Shown here: in pieces, positions 1 through 15,500 of the stretch
Layout: each line of letters opens with the position of its first letter
How positions within the stretch are numbered: position 1 is the first letter of the stretch
Assembly (NCBI RefSeq): GCF_000013665.1
Contig: NC_007912.1
Span: 2,590,501-2,654,500, forward strand
Length of the DNA: 64,000 nt
Reading direction: 5' to 3'
DNA from: Saccharophagus degradans 2-40
GTDB taxonomy: Bacteria; Pseudomonadota; Gammaproteobacteria; Pseudomonadales; Cellvibrionaceae
Notes under the pieces: model-generated
What the model was told of the DNA's origin: nothing
Seen by the model: only the letters and a program-made list of their open reading frames with translations
Databases searched by the model: none
Made by a program: the position numbers and the translations under genes

Positions 1-510
1 CACACCATCCGCTGTGTTTGCACAGGCACTGTTAGCTCCAGCAGAAAGCGTTTGAACATTGCTAAGTTTTGGTGGAGTTAAATTACCGTTGCTGCTCAAG
101 CCCCAACAAACAACACCAGAGTCATCGAGCGCACAGGTGAAGTTTTCACCGGCAGCAATATCTCGTGGGTTAGATAATGTGGGGACGTCTAATAAGCCAT
201 AGTTACTATTACCCCAGCAAGTTACACCGTCATCATCTAATGCACATGCATGGTATGAGCCAGTAATAATTTTCTTGGGGTTAACCAGTGAAGGTACAGT
301 AGTAACTGCGTAGTTATTTTGGCCCCAACAAGTTACCCCATTGTCGTCCAAAGCACAGGAGAAGTAATAACCACTGGCAACCTGTTTAGGATTAAACAAT
401 GCCGGTACATTTGTAATGTTCGAAGAACTATAGCCCCAGCACTGCACGCCCTGCTCATCGAGTGCGCATGTGTGTAATCGACCTGGATCAACTTGATAAC
501 GAGGCAAAAT
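1..510 (-). repeat. RCC1-like repeats, block 2 (continues past the window edge)
   Basis: At least four units are visible, beginning at RYQVDPGRLHTCALDEQGVQ and including SCALDDNGVTCWGQNNYAVT and TCALDDSGVVCWGLSSNGNL. They have the same paired-cysteine pattern as the first RCC1 block. The last unit is cut by the left edge, so the propeller and the protein's true C-terminus are not seen. Confidence 0.88.
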
Positions 511-3500
511 TGGTGAACCACCGTTTGCAACTTCAACACCATCGTAACTGCCATCAGAATCTGTGTCAGCTAACAACGGGTTGGAGTGATGTACAAACTC
601 CTCTAGGTTTGTTAAGCCATCGCCATCCGTATCATTGTCACCATCGGCAACGAGAGGGTTCAAGCCAAAGTTTGTTTCCCAACCATTTGACATGCCATCG
701 TTATCAACATCTTCGCCATGCAATGAAAGTTGATACTCAACAATATTTGTAATGCCATCTGCATTTATATCTTCGTTGCTGTCATCTACTAGTGGGTTTG
801 AACCGATAGCACGCTCCCAAAGATCAGGCATTCCGTCATCGTCGGTATCTGCCGCGAAGTTAAATGCTGGGTTCATGCCATAACGATCGGATGTATTACC
901 CCAACATTTCACCCCTTCAGCACCAATTGCACACGCATAATGACTCCCAACGCTTACATCAACAACACCCGATATGGCAGGTGGCTGCTGTACACCGTAG
1001 TTCGTGTAGCCTAAGCAACTTAGCTCGTTATCAACCAGCTCACAGCGGTTAGAAGGACCAGCAGATATTAGAGATACACGCCCATCGGTTACAGTAGCTT
1101 GGTTTAAGCTGTAACTACTACTACCCCAGCAAACCACACCAGAATCATTAACAGCACAACTGTAGTTATCTCCAACTTCAACATCCGTAGGGTTAGATAA
1201 CGGAGGCACGTTTGTTTGCCCGTAATTATTATTCCCCCAACACACTACGCCCACGGCGTCTAAGGCACACGCATGGCTACTAGAAACGCTTATATCCTCT
1301 GGGCGCAATAATTCAGGCGCATCTGCAATGCCGTAGCCATCTCGTTCGCCCCAGCAATACACGCCTTCATCGTCTAGAACACATGTATTGGCGTCTGCAA
1401 AACTCGTAGCAAGCTTGCGAGGGTTAATAAAGTTTTTAGGCACTGCAGGGTAATAGGTTGAACTACCCCAACAGGACACACCTAAGTCGTCAATCGCACA
1501 TGCACCATAACTACCCACCGCGATTTCTACTGGGTTGATTAATGTGGGCACATTATTTATGCCATAACTTGTATTACCCCAACAGGCTACGCCGTTATCA
1601 TCCAATACACAGGATGATTCAGAGTAGGAACCTGCTTCAACTTGGTAGCGAGCATTAACAGGGGAAGTACCTATATCCACCTCGTAACCATCTGGCAGGC
1701 CATCCTGGTCAGTATCCGCAATAGTAGGATTTGTGAATCGAATAAATTCTTCGATATTGATCAACCCGTCACTATCAAAGTCCAATCCCGAATCATCTAC
1801 AGTTGGGTCGAGTCCATAACGCACTTCCCAGCCATCAGCTATTCCATCACTGTCTAAATCTGACTCATAGACTTCGTTAAATACTGGGTTAGTGCCCTCC
1901 ATATATTCTTGTAAGTTATTGATACTATCTCGATCGTTATCAAGTGACGCATCATCCTTAACTGGGTTTAGATTATTCTTAACCTCCCAACCATCCGGCA
2001 TCTGGTCGCCATCAGTATCGCTTTCTAATGGATTTGTGCCATTAGTTTGTTCTTCGAGATTCGTTAAGCCATCACTATCAGAATCTAACCCAGACTCGTC
2101 TACGTTAGCGTCGAAGCTTGGACTGAAGCCATATTTGCGTTCGAAACCGTCGTGTAAACCATCGAAGTCAGAGTCACTGTTAAATGGATCTGTGCCCTCG
2201 TTAACCTCATCAACATCAGAAATACCATCAAGATCCGAATCTTTACGGAAGTTAAAGTTAATAATATCGCGCTGCTGTTCTCGCGTTAGACCAACGAGTA
2301 TTGCTGGGTCACCCTCTTCAATTTTTTGTATTTCCTCAAGCAGCGGCTCTAACTCAGAATGCTGCACCCCAAACTGCATCAAAATACGACGACCGCCAGC
2401 AGGCACTGTGACTTGATAGTAACGTGTCAAATCATCTGAATTATTGTAAGAAACCGACGAAGGTCTAACAGCATTTAACGCTGAACCATAAACATGACCA
2501 GCCAAATCATCATTGAGTGTGGTTTCACCAATTGCAATGGCGTAGTCGTCTACCGTGAATAAACCATCATCGTTACTGCTATAAGCTAAATAACGATTTG
2601 AACTTATACCATAATTCGAATCCCACCCTAAGGTCACAGTAATATCATTTGCTGTTGGATTTTCTAACACATCTAACCAACGAGCAAAGTACCCATTGCT
2701 TGGCACATAGATTTCTCTATGAACATCTAGACCACTCATTGCTTTACTAGTTAAAACAATTTGGCGTCCGTCATTAACAATTTCGGCATAAGAGACACCA
2801 GGAAATGATGACCCGTTAATTAATAAAATTTCAGAACTATCAAAGGTATTATCTGCTCCATCGCCAACATAACCGGAGCTATATATATCCCATTGATAAC
2901 CATTCCCGTAAAGATTGAAAGTACTGGACACATTAAAGTTATGCATCTCTGTAACAATCCGGTTTGATTCGTTCTCAGCAAACGGTAAAAACAGCTGAGC
3001 CACACTGTCCACAACTATGTCAGGGATGGAATGTTCGCCATTGGTATTTGGATCGAACATTACGGATGAGCCAATTAACTGCTCATTACCGTAATACACT
3101 TCTGCCGCAACAGTTGCATGTAAAGCAAGTGAACTTACATTGGTAAATTCGTAGTTACCGTTTGCATCGGTATAAACCAACTCGTCTTCAAAAGTAACCG
3201 TTGCCCCACTTACTGTATTGCCAAACATATCAATTACACGACCGTAAAGGCGCGCACCGGCGTCGTCTTGCAAACTAAACTGGACAGATTCGCTTTGACC
3301 TTGCAAGTCCACGGTATCGGTTGCAACCATATACACGCTAACGCTATCGCCATAACCTAAGGTGTACTCAAGGTCGAAGTTAGCGTTGGTTGAAGTTTGG
3401 TAATACGTGTTATCTATGTAGTAATCCACACTTACAATACGGCCCTCTTCTATAAACGAAGGGACAAACCTTACTGTTTCCCCACGCGTTAACGTGGCAG

Positions 3501-6500
3501 TAGTCGGCTCAGCTAACATAACCTGTGGCGCAGTAGAATCTGCCAACAGTGGGTTATAGTCTTCACCGTCTAGCAAGCCATCACCGTCGTAGTCTGGATT
3601 TAGCGGTGGTAAACCTGCTAACAGCTCTTCGCCATCAGATAAGCCATCTTGGTCGGAATCCGCGAGCAAGAAGTCGGTACCGTGGGTAAGAATTTCTTCG
3701 CGGTTGATTATGCCATCGCCATCTTCGTCGGCGAACGCATCTGTTGCATTGTTTGGATCGAAATAATCGTGTCCAACTTCAAAGCTATCGATTAAACCAT
3801 CACCATCAGAGTCCATTCTTGTTGGATCTGTGTAATAGGTGTTTATTTCATCGTAATCTAATACACCATCGCTATCAGTATCTTGAACGTTGGGGTTAGT
3901 TCCACTATTAAATTCTTCATAGTCGGTTAAGCCATCCCAATCAGTATCCGAACTACGTGGGTTACTTATGTAGGATGACATCGCTTCTAAATAATCATTC
4001 AACGAATCGTCGTCTGTATCTCCATCATTTGGATGTGAATTAAATTCTTGCTCCTGCAAGGTAGATAAACCGTCGCCATCTGAATCTAGCGAGGCATCGT
4101 CTGCCACCAAGGGATCAAACCCGAATTGCACTTCAAAACCATCTAACAACAGATCGCCATCTGTATCTGCATTTAAGTAGTTGGTTCCGTTGTACAACTC
4201 TTCGATATCGGGCAAGCCATCTTCATCAGAATCTGGCAGAGCTTGACGATAGGCCCAAGTGAGTAAGTTTGGCCAATAAACCGTTTCGTGCTCGTCAGTA
4301 GCTTCTGTGGTGCCGAAATGAATAGCACCGAAATAAACGACACCTTCACCCCAAGGGTAATAGAAGCTAACGGCGTTATTAGAGCGGTAGTTCGTTTCGA
4401 GCGATAGTACCGGTACTACGCCATCAGCGAACGTCCTAACATCAACAGTGCCTCGCACGGAACTACTCTCGGTTAAAGAGCTATAGTTACCATACTTACC
4501 GTTCATAATCGGCGAATAAGCGTCAACGCGGTATGCATAGTAATTAGAAAGTCCACCACTACCTCTCGCGGGGTCACCGGGCAAATTAGGAATTTCAGCT
4601 TCCAAATTAATTGGGTCTCTGTGCACAACAAGCGCACCACCGTTCGCCACATACTCATCCACAATTGCTTGTTGCGGTTCTGAAAGTGTTACAAAATCCA
4701 TTGCTAACACATCAATGCCCAGCAGCGTTTCTGGCGTAAGCTCGCTCAAAGTAACTACGCTAAAGTCGCTACTCAAAGTAGCTCTTGTCTGAACGCTGTA
4801 ATAACCAACACGAATTACTGGCGACTCCAAAATAATTGTTCCGGCTTCGGTAATACTGCCCGCATCACAACAATTAGGCGCAACAGGAATAGATAGTGCA
4901 CTCACGCTTTCGCCAGCGATATTGCCTACAGCAAGCACCTGAATGTCTCCGAGCGCCATTGGTACATTAACCAAGTTAAAGCTACCATCGGCAACAGTAA
5001 CCGAGCTTACACCAGCAGCACTTACATCTACGCCCTCTAACGGATTACCAGATGCATCTGTAACGAAACCAGTAACAGTTGTAAGCGGGTCATCAATAAC
5101 ATCGTAAATTATGATGTCACTAGTCCCTTGGTTTAACGCGGTATCGTGCGCTATAACTTCAAGTAACAGTTGATTTGCGAATGTCTCCGGCACCGTCCAC
5201 GTTGTTTGGTATGGCGCAGTTGAGTCTGTAGCAATTTGTTGATCGTTAACTCTAAACGAGGTGGACTGCACAATACCTGCATCGGTAACTTGAGCGGTAA
5301 AGTTTACAGTTTGCCCACGCAATAGCGGCAGCTCACGCACAGGAGAAACAACATTTACAACCGGCGCTGTTTCATCGGCAATTAAAATATCATCGCCCTG
5401 CTCTTGGCCGTCAGGTATACCGTCGCCGTCGGTATCTGCACTCAATGGGTTTGAAAGTCGATCATTTACTTCTACACCATCGCTCAAACCATCGTCGTCT
5501 GAGTCTGGGTCGTTAACACCGGTACCCAAATCGATTTCGGTAATATTATCTAGCCCATCTCCATCACGGTCTTGGGTTGCATCATCGCCATTATTGGGGT
5601 TCATACCCAAGCTAATTTCAACACCATCCAAAATTCCATCACCATCACTATCTGGCGAATTAGGGTTGGTAAACGGCTGACTGCCAACTTCTACACCGTC
5701 GGTTATACCGTCACCGTCAGAGTCTGGGTTTAGAGGTTGAGTACCGTATTGCAGCTCTAGATTATCCCAGAGTAAATCGCCATCAGTATCACGTAAATTA
5801 ATACTGGTGCCCTGCGCAATCTCGAACCCATTAGTTAAACCATCTCCGTCCGAATCTTCATTTATATCTAGCACGCCATCGTTGTTCGAATCTGTACTGT
5901 ATGGCAATAACGTACCGCTCTCAATTTCTGCAAGGTTGGATATACCGTCACCGTCAAAGTCTCCCTCTTCACTGAATACACGGTATTGCTGATCATTTAC
6001 CGCAAAGCCTGCATAGGAATTATTGGTTACTTCTAACGCTAAACTTACAGTAGAGCCCTCAACAAACAATTCGTTGGAGAAGAAATTGGGCACAGTTACT
6101 AATTTGTTGGTGAAATAGGTACCCGTTGCACTGTTAAACACGCCAGTATTTGGAAGACTGTAGTAACCAGATGTGAGTACCGTACCGCCCATAGCGATGC
6201 TGAGGTAGCGAGGACGAGATGTACCGTCGTAGGTTTCAAACTCAACATCTAATTCTTGGCCCACATAAACGGCATCGTATGGCTGACCAGCCAAGCGGTA
6301 GCGTGGCGAACAAAGCTCGCGCTGCTCGATAACAATCGCATCATTTCGAGCAGCACCTTCTAAATCACTCGCCGATGTGTCGTATTCATAGCAAGTGTTC
6401 AAACGTATTAGCTGAGTTGGAGTAAAGATTAGTTCACTCTCTACTAAACTCCACACGCCGTCTACAGCTACGCCATTTTGACGCAAGCTTGGGTAGCTAC

Positions 6501-9500
6501 TTCCACCAGCAGACATAGCTAACGCTTCATCGTAGGAGAATTTAGCAACCAGCACATTCGAATTAGCCTCAGCGGTAAAGGCAGCTGAAATCAATTCAGG
6601 CGGCTGTTGATTGAAAGTAAGCCTAAAGGTAGACGTTGAGTTGATGGTTTCTAAACCTTCTGGAACACCAACAATAGAAACGGTAACCGTTTCAAACTCA
6701 GTATTCTGAACGCTAAAGCCACCATAACCGTTAACTACGTTTGCAACGCCAGAGCTATTACTTGCGTTAATGGTAGCGGAACCTGTTGCGCTTACAGTGA
6801 ATGCATATTCACCGGTGTCGATTAAGTTAGCAAACTCATCCACCAGCATTACGCTTAGTTGCGCTGTATGCTTAGTGCCATATACGGCAACATCGCCATC
6901 GGGTTGAACGTTACCGTTATCGTCCACTAGCAGCGCCTGTGCTGGAACATTATGAACAACAGTAACGGGCAACTCAGATACCGTCTGCGCGGAAGTATTC
7001 GCTTTATTATCGTGATCAAACCCAATTACAGCACCTGAAGAAACAACTGGTATAGCGTAACTACCAGCTTGTGTCGCGCTGTTAACCACAACCGAAGCAA
7101 CACCATCGTTAAGCGTAATGCTATTGCTTTGTACGGAGTTTTGCGGTGGTAATGTGAAACCCGTAGGCATGGTTAGCTGAACGGTACGTGTACTTTCTGT
7201 AGCCACAAAGTTACCCGCAGCATCGTGTGCAGAAAGATTAAGCACGAAGCTCTCACTCGCCATTACAGCATCGATATAAGCAAACCGCACTTCGGCTGTA
7301 GGCCCTGTGGTAATAGACATTACGTGGCGTGTATCTGCAATTGCTGGGTACGTAGGTATTTCTGCAATAACTTCATACTGGCCCTGCTGCAATACAGTGC
7401 TTATGGCAACTTCGGCCAAGCCGTTACTGTTTGTAGCCACAATACCTTTAGAGCTAATTTGAGACGTTTGTAAATTCTTAAGGCTCCACTTAACGCCAAT
7501 ACCCTGAACAGGCGTTGCGAAAGCGTCTAATACCTCTACACGGAAATTCGCGCTGCTACCTACTGCAAACGTATTTTCATTCAAGCCAGTCAAGGTTGGA
7601 GTGAATCGAATCAAGTTTGGTTTTTGATGAACAACCACAGGCACAATACTGCTAAACGCTTCTTGGCCGAGCTCGTCTCGCAACTTCACCTGCAACAACA
7701 ATTCGTTATTTGGTAAAGAGGTAGTAGGAATAGCAATTTCTTTACTACGCGAAGAAGTATTGCTTGCGTTAATAGTAGCCGTGTACAAAGGTTGAGCCGC
7801 ATCACCGGTAGCATCTAACAATTGCACGTTAAGGGCTGTACCGTCATCGGTATTTTGCAAGCCATTAATGGTAACGGTAACTTTACTACCATAGAACGCT
7901 AATTGATTGGTGCTTAAAGACACACCTGTAGCCACAGGAGCTGCATCTTGCACTACGGTAACAAAGTTAGTGCTGTTTTGAGTTAGCTGCTCTTTAGTAT
8001 CGAATACTCTAACTAATACAGGCACATCTACACTGCTAGTGAGCCTAGAAGCGCGCATATCGGTTATAGCGAATGTTTTGCTACCCGCTTTAGCGCCATT
8101 AAAGTTATGACTGTAAGTTGTAGACCCAAAGTCTACTTCCAACCGCCCTAATCCAGCATCATCAGCGGCAGACACAGTAACGTTAAATGCACTGGCCTCA
8201 CGAATTTGCGCAGGTGTAGAAACACCGGTAATTTCTGGGTATTGATCCGCTACCAGCGATAAATCTTTATTAGAATTGAAGACATTACCAGCATTATCAG
8301 TTACTTCCGCACGATAACGTACGGTACCAATAGTTTGAGGGTTCGCTGAATAAGTTAGCTGAGCACTATTAAAGTTGGCTGCTACCAAGGTTTCGTTTTC
8401 GAATATTTTTATAGATGCGATGCCGCTCGCATCATCTTGTGCTTCAACCGAAATATTGTAAGGCACACCAATTACGGCATATACACCGGTTAGCGCATTA
8501 CCAGCTGCCGTTACAGAAGCTGTTGGTTGAACCTGATCTTGGAAGCGAGAGAATTGTACAGGCACAGATTCTGTGGAGTTACCAAACTCATCTATCGCTA
8601 CAGCTTTAATGTAGTAACCATCGTAGCTTGTATCGAAGTCACGCACTATTTGGTAATTAGGGCCGTATTGTTTCGCAATTAATTGATAAGGACCGACTTC
8701 GTTACTAGATAGATAGTATTCAACCAAAGCTATGCCGTAGTCACTATCGGATATTACAGCTTTAATTGCCAAAGGCTCTGGCCACCAGCTGTCTTGTGGT
8801 ACGTCAACCGATACACTAAAGCCATTGTAAATCTCATTTTGTGATTGAACACGTAACGTTAATGCATCGGCACTTACTTGTTCGCCCGCTAATGACTCAA
8901 CAGCAACCAATGTAGAAAAGTTTTGCCCATTAGCAATGGATTTAGGTATAGGTGTTTTAATTGTTTCAGCTACGGCATTAACATCCACAATAGTAGCGTC
9001 ATTAACACTAACGCTGGTACGTACCGCACCGCTATTACTATTAATCGTTAATTCTAGGGATTGATTGAGGTCGTACTCTGTTTTGCTTAATGGTGAATTA
9101 ACCACTGGGTAAGGGTAATATTTTAAAGCACCAAGTTGTTCAACTTGCACCCCGTTAACACCCAAGCCAAATGCAACCATATCGCCATCAATATCAATTG
9201 ACGATACTTTGCTCGCGCTATTAAACGTTACAAGATCGGTATTAATATCGAACACTGAAACAACATGTACGCGATTATTTGCAGTTGCTACCACTGCAAC
9301 ACCTTCAGAAAGTTGCACTGCGGTAATAGCACTTTCGAATTCACGTTGGGTGACAGCCATTGCATTTGCGCTAACAGGGAAGCTAAGCGTTGCATCCGTT
9401 GTTACGGCAATAAGCTTGCCGTTGGTGGCAATATTCTTAACAGCATACAAACCTTGCGAAAGTGTTTTAAGCGAGGTGTTGGCAGATAGCAATAAGCCTG

Positions 9501-12500
9501 TATCAGTCACAATGACTGCACCCAACTCGAGCGGTGCGATACCAATTGCGCTCGTGCCCGCTGGTAGTGTGAAGGAGCGTATAACGTCCCCATTTGCCAA
9601 GTTCAGCAAGTGAACAGTTTCTTCTTCAATTACAAATAAACCAGAAGGCGTCACCGCCATTAAACTTAAATTGGCATTGTTAATTAAAGTTTTAACGGCA
9701 CTCGTTTTACGATCAATACGAACAACTCTGCCTAGGTTTTTTTGCAACACATAATAAGCATTAGCCGTTATTTCTACTTGATCAGCTGCCTGTGTAAATT
9801 CGGTTGCAGGATAAGTAGATTGCGTCCATTTCTCGTCGTCAGACTTACGAACTATATAGGCACCAACGTTATTAGCCGCAGCTATTACCGCCCCCTGATT
9901 TATTGCTACGTCTGTAACGCTACCTTTTTGCTGATGACCATAGCGAGAAGCTCGGTACAAAGGAGCAACGTAATCAAGCGATTCGGTAATTTCTACTACA
10001 GTATTACGCGAATCGCCAAGCAGCAGCTTACCGCCGGTCCAGACTGCATTATTAACGCCTACACCCATAGCAACTGCATGTTGCGCTAGTTTCGACAACA
10101 CATCTTTGTGACGTGCGTCTATTACTGTAAGCGACTCTTCATTTTCGCTTATGGCTAAAATATCCCCGCCGTGGGCAACCAATTTATCGGCATGTATATC
10201 GGCTATTGTTGCTTGAATATTTAAGGAAGTGTCGAAACGAACAATGCTGTTATCTATTGCTGCAAAAATGGCATTAGCCTGAACAAGCACATCGTAAATG
10301 GGAGCAATTGCGGTGTAAGAATATAGCTCATTGCCATTTATACCGAACACACGCAATGTGTTTGCAGCAGACACCGCAAAACCTTGATTTGAAACTGCAA
10401 TGGTATGTGGCTGTAAATTATTGTGCTTAACAATTAGCTCTAATGCATTCGCTCGAATTGCATAGAATGCAAGTTGCCCTGCCTCATTCACAGCAAGCAC
10501 ACCATTATTATGCGCTAACGCAGTTATTGAATTAGTAAATTGCTGCAAGCTTATTATTTCTAGTGTGGCTACATCTACAAAGGCCACACCAAAACCTTTT
10601 AGCGCTACTAGCAAGCGCGCACCTACGCGCTCTATTGCAGTAACCTCTGCTTCAAATACTTTAGTTGCTCCACCACTGTGTGTTAATTGATTGCCATTAG
10701 CATACCAATAGCCGCCCACTTCTGGGCGAATCACATTAAAGGCGTGCGTTAAGGTTGATAATGAAACGTCAAAGCCTACGTCTACCTGGGCATTAAAGCG
10801 GCTTGATGACACATTACCCAAGCCGTTCTCTAGCCTTACATCTACATTTAATTCTGTAACTTGCTCAGGCACGGTGAATACTAGTTGCTCACCGCCGGTA
10901 AGCAAAATAGCGCCGCTGCCATCACGCACCGTTATAAATGCTGATACTCCATCTAAATTATTCGCTACTTGTAGCGATAACGTACCACCAGAGAACACTC
11001 GTGCAGGAAGGCCGTCTAAACGGGGCTCAGGTAATGCATAGCTAGGTGATAAACGCAGCAATCTATTACCAGATGCCTTGGTATAAGAGTCGTTGTAGTA
11101 GGCATTTACCACTAAACGATAATTCTCTTGCACATTCACGTTTGGTAATACTAGCGCCACAGAGCCTTCAGCACTAGTGAGTGTTGCGTTCCATAAAATA
11201 TTGTTATTAAAGTCTCTTAATTGTGCATCTACATACTGCAGAGTGTCTCCGTTGTTACTTTGTGCAGTGTAGTTAAAGTTCAGAACGTCGCCTTCTGTAA
11301 AGATCGCGTTATTTTCAAAGCCCCCAATATTGATAGTTGTTTGCACAGGGGTAGTTTCCACCACACTGTAATTAACACTATCGTAGCTTTGCGCTGTTGT
11401 TGCGCTAACGCTTACATCTGAAGCTTGGTCGCCATTTTGCAACCAAACCATCGAACCGTTTAAATAGCTCGCAGGCGCAGCTTCACCATTTAGCTGAATC
11501 GTTACAACATCGTCACCAGAAGACACATAAACAGGTAACTTAGAGCCTTGAGCCAATACTGCGTTATTAGTAGGCACGAACAACAATACCGTGCCGTTAG
11601 CATCAGGTAATGTCGCGTATTGAAGGGTGCCGCTATAGGTGGTGGTAAATGAAACTGTTTCACCACTATTAACATTTCGCTTACTTAATTTAATACGCAG
11701 TGAAGAATCATCGTTAATTGCGATGGTGTAGTTAACTGGTTCACCGTTCGCATCCCAAACTTGATATTGCGCCCTTGGAATGACGGGCGAAATGATCAGA
11801 TCAAAGCCCGTAGCGGTGGCTTCCGTCAATACAGTTACAGATGCTACAGACGGATTTGTCCTAGGACGGGCAAAAACATCGTTATTTTCGATATAAAGTA
11901 CATCGGAAGCGCCAAAGAACAGCTTGGTAGCGGCGTTCATCCACTGCCCCACATACTCGCCGCTTTCGAGTGCTTGCCAATAATTTCCCGTTAAACTGTT
12001 TTCGATTAGCAGCCAAGTTATATTCGCATCCCACTTAGCATTAACAACTTTACCGGTGTACGACAGTGTATTTAATACAGTTATCTCATTGCCAGCTTGC
12101 TGATAATGAGCAATTTGGTCGTCATTCCAAATATATAACGCGTGGTTTTGTATGGTGAAACCTACGGGTGAAGTAACCCCATGCTCGTATTCATTGGCTA
12201 GAGTAAGCGTATTTAGATTTGTTAGTTCATAAACAAATAGCTTCTCATTACCTAGAACATAAATAGCAGAGTTATCTATTTGAACTTTAACAGCCGAAAC
12301 ATCAATGGCTGTACCGAGTAAATCCACCCACTCTTGGCTATTTGAGTCAAATTCGGTAACCCCTATTACTGCACCGTAACGAATGAAGTGCTGATTACCA
12401 ATTGCACCGATGTATTCGCCCTGGATTGGTTTAGCGCCAGCTTCCGAGATAACCACACCATTAATTGTGTTGGCAACCGCAAATACCTGTACTAATTTGC

Positions 12501-15500
12501 CCTGCACCGAATCTACTAGCGCATGCAGGTAACCACCTTGGTAACTAAGCTGTTTTAAATGACCATACTGCGCACTAAACAATACCTCACCTGCTGCATT
12601 TACCAGTCTATAACCCTGTTCATAGTGGTTTTGCGCTATTAGGGTACCGCCATTCACACTTGGGAATACTACGGCATCTGCAGTTACCCATAATGGGTCG
12701 CCTTCGAGCAACAGTGTCGCATCGTCAACAAAGTACTCAGTCATAGTGAGTGAAGACTGTAACGATTTGCTGTGGCCACTACGATCTTGTAAATGGGCCG
12801 TCGCGGTTAAAGCAGACACTGCGTTCGCTGTTGTATAAACGATATTTTCTTCGTAGGCGAAATTTTCTGCTACTGCATTCTCTTCAATGGTCAAACGCGA
12901 CTGTGACGCCATGTCATCCATTGCTTGATCTACAGTTGCTTTCGCAAACAGACTTGCCCCACTTAAAATACGATCACTTGGAGTTAGCTCAAGTACAGGC
13001 TCTGCTTCTATACCATCGTCTTTAATTAAGTTAACTATTGTCTGCGCTTTAAGTGCACGGCCTTCGCTATCCGCTTCTGCCCTTAATAACAGAACGCCAC
13101 TGCGGGTTATATCTGCTGGCAAAGTAACCGTTGTATTAACCGTATAAGGGCTAGCTGTAGTACGCGCCACAGAAATAGGCCCTAAACTGCCGTTAGCAGA
13201 TGGGTCTCCATTTATATCTAGATAAAGCTCTGCTTCTACAAGCTTGTGCAAGTACAACTGCACGTTAATAGTTTCACCTGCATGAAATGTATCGCCAGCC
13301 AATGGCGAAATCACACGTAGCTCAGGCGCACCTTCCCTGCCGTCGTATGGGTTTAAGGTAAGCGTTGCTACCGCGCTTTCTAGCCCATTGGTGTCTATTG
13401 CTTTTGCATGCAGCACTATCGCGTTTACAGCATTTGGATCAACAGTAAACTTAAAGCTATTCGGGTTAGAAAGTATCGAACAAGCTTGAGCATCATCAAA
13501 TGGGTTTGCAGAAGCACTATCTTTACACAGCTCAACGCGATCAATACCGTATTGATCAAAGCTACGTAAAATCACATCTACCTGCTCGCCGCGTGGAACG
13601 AACCCACCATTACCAGGCGCAACAAATGCTAACGTAGGCGCTGTTGAATCTGGGTTTAATTCATAGCTTTCAGCAAAGTTGGCAATAGTTGTTTCACTTT
13701 GTAAGCCATAGGCCACTCGCAATCTAACTGGAATAGTTGTTTGGCCGTTCAGATCAGACAAGCGTGGCTGATTAAATTGGATTGACGTTTTACCCGTACT
13801 GCTATCTACGAGCGCAGGCTGCCATACGCCGTCGTCAAACACTTTTATTTCTGCAGTTTTAATTAACTCTAAGTCCCCTACCAAGTGGAAACCAATTTCC
13901 GATGGATTAAGCTCTTCAACCCACTCAGGGTTAGTAAAGAACGCAGGGAATTGAGGGTTGCTAGAAAGCTGTACGCTCGCAGGCACAGTTACAACATTGA
14001 AGTTTTTCTCAATGGCGTTTGCACTTGCATCAGTTACTCGTACTTTAAGTACAAGGTTCGATGCATAAGACGGTACCTGTAAAGTGAACTCTTCAGACTG
14101 GGTCCAGTTATTTACAAAGTTCAAACCACCATCGAAAGAAACGCGGTATTGATAGCGCAATTGAGCGCTAGTTTGATAGTTATCTTCTGCTTGCGGAATA
14201 AATGTGTACGCAGCCCCACGTTTTAACGACGTAGTACTTTCCACGTAGCTACCGTTTAGCGCTAGCCGAATGGAATCTAACTTAGCCGGCAGAGTATCGT
14301 TAGCTACAAAGCTGGTGGTGTATACACCAGCAATCATGCCCTCGCCGTCAAACGGCAAGTTTTGTGCGGTGTCAGTTATACCACTTATTACAAATGTATA
14401 AAGAGCATTGTGCTCAAGCGCAAAACCTTCCCTTAAACCTAACTTAATACGGGTATCACTTAACTGCGAAAGTACAAAGCGATTAGAAACATCTATGGAG
14501 GTTGTCGCTAGGTCGCTATAGTCCTTAAAGGTTTTAGTTACGCTAAAGCCATTTAAACTTGCCAATACTAGCGCTTCGTCACCTTCCAAAATAAGAGCAT
14601 TCTGGTACGAAGGTGCAGACACCACCGTTACTTTAGGCTTGCTATTATCCACTGCAAGCAATTGGTTTTGTTCGCCCGAGAACACCAACTCGCCAGTAGA
14701 TACGCGCTTAATGGCCACTTCATACGCCTGACCGGGTTGAGCTGCAGGCGCATTTAATGTGATCTCACCGCCCGAAAGATGGAACGCTACTTTATTGCTG
14801 GCATCTGGCACCATTTGCACACCAGCTCTTAACCAGTGCACAGTTAAATCGTGAGTAAACCCTTGACCGTTAACGGTTATCTGGTCGCCACCAAGGTTAC
14901 TAACCGAGGTAGTGCCCAAATTACTTGAGGATTCAACAGAGTCGATAGACAGAGCAGGCACTACGTTCAATGCTGCTAGAATTCCGTCGGTAGTGGTACC
15001 TTGCGATACGGCTACGCTTACTAAGCCTACGCTATTCACTGCTGCATTAAAGGTAATGCGGCTGCCATCCGCGCTGGCATTAAATTGGGAGCTATTAAGT
15101 TCCAAGCTACCTAACACCAAGCGCTCTACAGTGTTTAACCCCTGCCCATAAACAGTAAACTCTACCGTTTGCCCTGCAACGGCTGTAGCTGGTGCAAATC
15201 GTTTGATTGCTATTTCAGCTTGATCGAAAGCGTTAGACGCAACGATGCGGCGAGGCATATCTAAATTGATGTGTCCGCCATCCAGTGACTGATTCGGCAG
15301 CGTTGTTAACTGTAGATCGTAGGCTTCACCCGGTTCGTAGCTACCAGTAATTGCACTAAAGCTTAGGGCGTTGCCTTGTAGTACCGTACCGCCAACTACT
15401 GCAACACCGTCGCTAGAGCGTTTAACAGATAACTCACTCACAGACCAATCTAAAGGCTGACGCTGCACAGTTAAACTAATTACATCGCTTTCAGACCCTA

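Noticed and set aside
528-5968. CRISPR-like or tandem DNA repeats in the aspartate-rich blocks
   Set aside because: The repeats are at protein level (TSP3 units) with diverged DNA. No fixed direct repeat and spacer pattern exists.
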